In this document: positions 59,785 through 64,000 of the stretch, piece by piece
Layout: each line of letters starts with the position of its first letter
Position numbering within the stretch: the stretch's first letter is position 1
Source of the DNA: Panagrolaimus kolymaensis
Taxonomy: Eukaryota; Nematoda; Chromadorea; Rhabditida; Panagrolaimidae
Length of the DNA stretch: 64,000 bases
Direction of reading: 5' to 3'
Assembly (NCBI GenBank): GCA_028622995.1
Contig: JAJQJQ010000032.1
Span: forward strand, 744,001-808,000
The notes under the pieces: generated by a model
What the model saw: the letters and a program-made list of their open reading frames with translations, nothing else
Told to the model about the DNA's origin: nothing
Databases searched by the model: none
Made by a program: the position numbers and the translations under genes

Positions 59785-60232
59785 AAAAATTATAATATTT
59801 TCTTGTTTCATTCAAGAAATTTTTTAAAATACTTTTCAGTCTTTTGTAACTCAGGTTTTTCATTTTATTTAAACTTTTTATTAAACAATTTTCTGTAAAT
59901 TTTATTTTATTTTTAAAAACATAAAATCAATTAAAATAAAGAAAGAAAGAAAAAACAATGTCCCGATTTTTTTTGTAGCAGCACAATGTTGGTTGAAAAA
60001 AAGAAAAGAGAAAAATAACATGATTATAGGAACAAACACGCACAAAATAATATAAAAAATTTTTTGACACCAAAGATGAAAAATATTTTTTGCCTATGGC
60101 AATTTTTTTCTATTTGAAATTTTAATTTGAAGGAATGCACAAGCTTTTTTTTACAAAACAAAAATACACAGGGATTAATAAAAAAAAATTGAATTTTGGA
60201 AAAAAAGAAATGACAAATAAATGTGTGACTAT
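59785..60232. other. Convergent spacer
   Basis: 3' UTRs of the membrane protein gene and the galectin; AATAAA near 59935 on +. Nothing else seen. Confidence 0.4.
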
Positions 60233-61424
60233 TTATTTTAGGTGTACACCTTGAAGCACCAAATCTCCTTCAATTGAAAGCTTATCAATACTTCTTGGGC
60301 TCATTTTATGCTCATATGTTCCAACAAGGCAATCATCAACGTATACCTAAAATCAAATTATTACTAGTTTTCGATAGTAAAATATGATAGAAACTTACAA
60401 GAAATCTATTTTCTTCGCAATAAATTAACAAATCAAAATTTCTCTTTCTTTTGAATGGAAAGGCATCATCTTGTAATCTCTCTTCTTGGGCCCAGTTTTG
60501 TCCCACTTTAGTATTAGCAATAATTTTTTTAGCAGGAATTCTTGGATTTACTCTTAAAGCAATATCTTGACCTAAAGAAAACAGAAATTTGAATCAGGAA
60601 GATAAGAATCCAAAAGTAACTAACCCGCATGAAAGTCAATAAAGAATTGTTTCGCTTTTTTCTTAGAAAGAGCAGAAACATATAATTTTCGGCCAGGATA
60701 AAAATTGCCAGGGATATCAGCTGCATATGGGATAGCCTAAAAAGGAGAGCTTAATTCTTGAAAAAAGGTTTGATTTCAAAACCTTACATAATATTTTCCT
60801 TCCCATGAAACGGAGTATAATTCAACATCACCATTAATATAAATATGTGATACACTATTTAATGGTAAAAAGTGAGCAAATTTAGCCTACAAAAGACAAC
60901 AGTAAATACTCTATTTTGCCATAAAATGATCAAAAACTTACAACAAGTTTATGTTCAATAAAAATTTCATAATCATCATCGTGACATCGAACGCGAATAT
61001 CAAATTCATCTCCGGGTTGCCAACGATGTTTAACAGTGCCTTCACGACCCCATTCGCCATCTATGCAAGCATTTAAATGAACTTTTCGACCCGTAATATC
61101 AACTCTCAAGCAAAGGAGGCGATTATCCAAGGTTGTGGTTTCTTCATCAAGTTCAACTCGAGGTCCACCGGTGAGATTAATATAAAATTCTTCTTTACCA
61201 ACAATGATTCCTCGAACAATGAGGGATTGACCAGGTTGAAGTTGATTTCCTTCAAGTTTAGAAAGATATGGGCATGGCTAAAAGTAAATACATAAATAAG
61301 TGATTGAAGAATCAATTATGAAGAGTTAATTACTTACAAAACTATTATTTCTTCCAGTAATGGAATCCTTTTTGGTAATCCTTTTTCGATGTAATCCAAA
61401 TATTTTACGAATTAATGTTGTCAT
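60233..61424 (-). CDS. Tandem-repeat galectin with two carbohydrate-recognition domains
   Basis: Beta-galactoside-binding lectin type. Exons 61424-61338, 61277-60942, 60886-60788, 60736-60625, 60571-60399 and 60346-60233 give 306 residues. A basic N-terminal extension of about 30 residues precedes CRD1 (SLIVRGIIVGKEEFYINL, LCLRVDI, EFDIRVRCHDDDYEIFIEHK). CRD2 follows from YPGRKLYVSAL. CRD2 has VNPRIPAKK, ANTKVGQNWAQEER and the strand VYVDDCLVGTYEHKM, so Asn, Arg, Trp and Glu of the sugar site are present, but the usual His is Arg. CRD1 lacks the HxNPR signature. Sugar binding is therefore likely confined to or altered in CRD2. No signal peptide, as usual for galectins. Confidence 0.9.
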
Positions 61425-64000
61425 TTTTTGTTGTAATATGAATCTACAAAATTAACCGTTATATGAAAATTTGTTAAATGAATCATTCAGAAAAAAAATG
61501 TCTCGCAAATGAAAAAACTCGTTTCACGCTAATTAGGCAACTTTTTAACCATGACACAACTTTTTGTTCACTTTTATTTGTAAAATAATTTAATTAATAA
61601 ATAAAAATCTTTTAAAAATGAAATTTAAAAAAAGACCAAAGACAAAACAGTTTTTTGTAAAAAGAGTGAACAAAAAAGGGAACACAGGTGGTATTGGAAG
61701 CTACTAACTATCCATTGCCTTTTTTATTATTTTTCCATCAATGAATGAAAGTCAGTCGGCAGCGTATTTGTCTTTGTCGTTGTTGTTGTTAGGGAAGGAG
61801 ACATGAAACCGGAACAATAGAAAAGAATAGATGGGGTTTAAAAAACGTCAACAAAAAAAAAACGATTCGAAAGAGAAATAAAAATATGACATTGATTTTG
61901 AATTGAATTGCTTTTGATTTAATTTCAGGTGGTGGTAGTGTGGGAGAAGAATATTAAACGGAAATGCACCAAAAAAAGAAAGATATATTTTTTGCTGGAA
62001 TTGGAAATGAATGGAAATCACAAAAGCGTGGAAAATAAAAATGAAATTTGTGCAACGCGTTTTAGAGCTTTATAAACTAAAAGGAAAAATGTTTTTTATG
62101 TTACGAAAATAAGGGATCAGAGTCATTAATTAAACGTGGAAAAAACAAAACAAGCGATAGTCATCAGCATCAACCATCTGATATTTTTATATGCGTGTTT
62201 GGGGAAGACATAAATGAAGAAAGTATCAATTTTTTTTTTGCTTTATAAAAAAAATTGAGATTTGGTCTAAACTTTAAGATTTAAAAAATTCTTCCCAAAT
62301 GGTTTTTTCATAAAAAACAAAAATGTAAATAAAAGAAATATCTGTCATCGAAATGGTCGAATTTCGTTCCTTCAAAAATAATTTCTGTACTATGATGTTT
62401 TCTTGTTTTTTACAAAACTTTTTAAAACAATAAAAAAGTTGTTAGCTATTTTGTTTGGAGAGATGAGAAGACTTTTCAATGCTGTTGCTGATCAGTGAAA
62501 GGAAGGAAATATGACAATAGAAAAGAGGGAGGAAAAATGAATCACCGAGGATTAATAAAAAAAAACTTAAACTCACAAAAATGACGCTACTCGCTTCTTT
62601 TTTCGCCACTCAAAAAGCACAAATTTTTGTGAGCCTTGTGAAAATTATAGTAAATTTTTGTGCTGTTTTTAGAAACTATAAACAGAAAAATGGTGTGACT
62701 TTTTGATTTAAAAAAAAGCGTTTAAAAGAGGCAAACGATAAAGGAAGGTGGAATTAGTCGTTGCTGTGAATCGCCACTAATTTGGAAGCATTCGAAAAGC
62801 GACTGATTGGAACTTTTTCAAAAAAACTTCTTCTTTCATTTTTACGCTTGATTAATTATTATAAAAAGTAAGAAAAAAATTAAATTAATTTTGGTAAATA
62901 AAAAAAGGAGTAGCAATAAAATAAACCTCAAGGCCGCCATTTTTTTGTCCCAATCAAATATAAAAATTAAAGACACATAAAGAAAAGAAAAATAATTTTA
63001 AAAGTAAAATCAAAAATAAAAGCCAAAATCGACGAATCGAGAAAAAAAACCGGGTTTTTTGGTGAAAATTGTTTCATGAAACGAGAGTAGTTGGCAGAAG
63101 CAACGTTTTTTTTTTTACGTTGATTTTTTATTCTTGAAAGACAATCAAAAAAAGAAAGGGGTTGAACCAGAAAAGTTGAGCATGCACTTAAATTTGATGC
63201 TCATAATAAAAAAAAATCAAGAAAATGGATGAAAAATGGCGGAGACAGCTGAAATGACACTAATATTTAAAAAATCGTGATCGCTAACATTTCTTTAGTT
63301 CCCTCTATAAAGCGTTATTTTTCATGAGCTTTGGAGAAATATTTTAGCTGGGATGGGATAGAATAGAGTATGATTCATGCCTTTTTTAGTATACGTCAGT
63401 GAAACCTAGTTACTACGTCTAGTTTTTTTGCAAAAAAAAAGAAAGAAATTTTCTGCAAAGTCATGGAAACTGCTTCCTTGTTTTTTGCTATGATTCATGG
63501 CTAGCTTAAAACCTGTAAACAAGGGCAACGCTTTTATGTCAAAATTTCGTCTGAAAATATATGTCGAAAAAAGCATAATTTTAAAAACTCATAGAAAAAT
63601 TCCAAATATTTTAAACTTAAAAATGGATATTTGGTTGACCTCACTTGATTCCATCGAAAAAGGTAAATAAATATATATATTTTTTTTCAACAACATAAAA
63701 AAGGTTTTTGGTCTTTTCATTTTTTTTTCATTGTGTTTTTATTTTTTTCTTTCCGACGACGACTGTGAATAAAAAGGAAAAGTTCAATTTCTTGTAAAAA
63801 CACAAGCGTCGCTGCCATCAACAAATACAAAACGAAGCTCAAAGAAGCTTTTTCAAGCCAATATTATTTTCTTTCCATCGAAAAATAGACAAAATAAATG
63901 TTACAAAAAATATTTATTATTTACCTTACAAAAAGCTTAAGAAGCGAAATTTTTTTCATATTTTGCTAAAAGAAAAGGACGCCGAAAAATAAAAGAAACC
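61425..64000. other. 2.6-kb non-coding end of window
   Basis: No supportable gene. The plus strand is A-rich as in the region after FHOD, which would fit upstream introns or promoter of the minus-strand galectin. Confidence 0.4.

Noticed and set aside
1..64000. CRISPR array, bacterial operon, prophage or integrated virus
   Set aside because: Spliceosomal introns throughout, no repeat-spacer array, and no viral structural or replication genes recognised.

Overview
The window reads as one piece of a nuclear animal genome, most likely a nematode. It is strongly A+T-rich, genes are packed closely on both strands, and most introns are about 45-60 nt with gtaagt donors and ttttag or tttcag acceptors. 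Several genes have an acceptor-like site just before the ATG, as trans-spliced worm genes do. The gene set fits: short tetraspan and serpentine-receptor proteins, a two-domain galectin, FHOD formin, and a decayed ciliary gene. I cannot name the species. All exon maps were made by hand from splice signals, reading frame and recalled family similarity.

Layout. 1-9.7 kb: 3' part of DNA polymerase alpha (+), an unrecognised type I membrane protein (+), a TIM23 paralogue with a short N-terminus (-), ribosomal protein S6 (-), an 82-bp hAT-like MITE and a serpentine-receptor relic. 9.7-17.6 kb: tripeptidyl-peptidase II (-), a very GC-rich hAT-like MITE, the full-length TIM23 paralogue (-), and a CID-domain RPRD-like protein (-). 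17.8-22.2 kb: a tight + strand series, PHPT1-like, METTL17/RSM22, COMMD6-like and DHODH, with the last two overlapping by stop and start. 22.6-31.9 kb: a tetraspan protein (+) and a 12-exon FHOD formin (-) whose large second intron holds a 655-codon same-strand ORF. 31.9-40.4 kb: a gene desert with A-rich plus strand. 40.4-42.2 kb: a Helitron-like 3' end followed by a broken WDR19/IFT144 (dyf-2) copy. 42.8-47.1 kb: a highly divergent histone H3 variant (+), an epsin (-), and a serpentine receptor (+). 47.4-55.2 kb: a TTAA-flanked foldback, a secreted Pro/Gln-rich protein (-), DPH3 (-), a single-pass membrane protein (+), two tiny membrane peptides (+), and an unrecognised protein (-). 55.7-64 kb: a 1,076-bp palindromic hAT-like element, a tRNA-like relic, a type II membrane protein (+), a tandem galectin (-), and a non-coding end.

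Functional links. PHPT1, METTL17, COMMD6 and DHODH are spaced like a worm operon, and at least two of the four products are mitochondrial. The most striking items are the H3 variant that lacks the tail lysines 14, 18, 23 and 27, the COMMD6/DHODH overlap with a possible dual-use splice acceptor, the near-perfect 484-bp-arm palindrome, the Helitron end beside a captured-looking ciliary gene fragment, and the large ORF inside FHOD.
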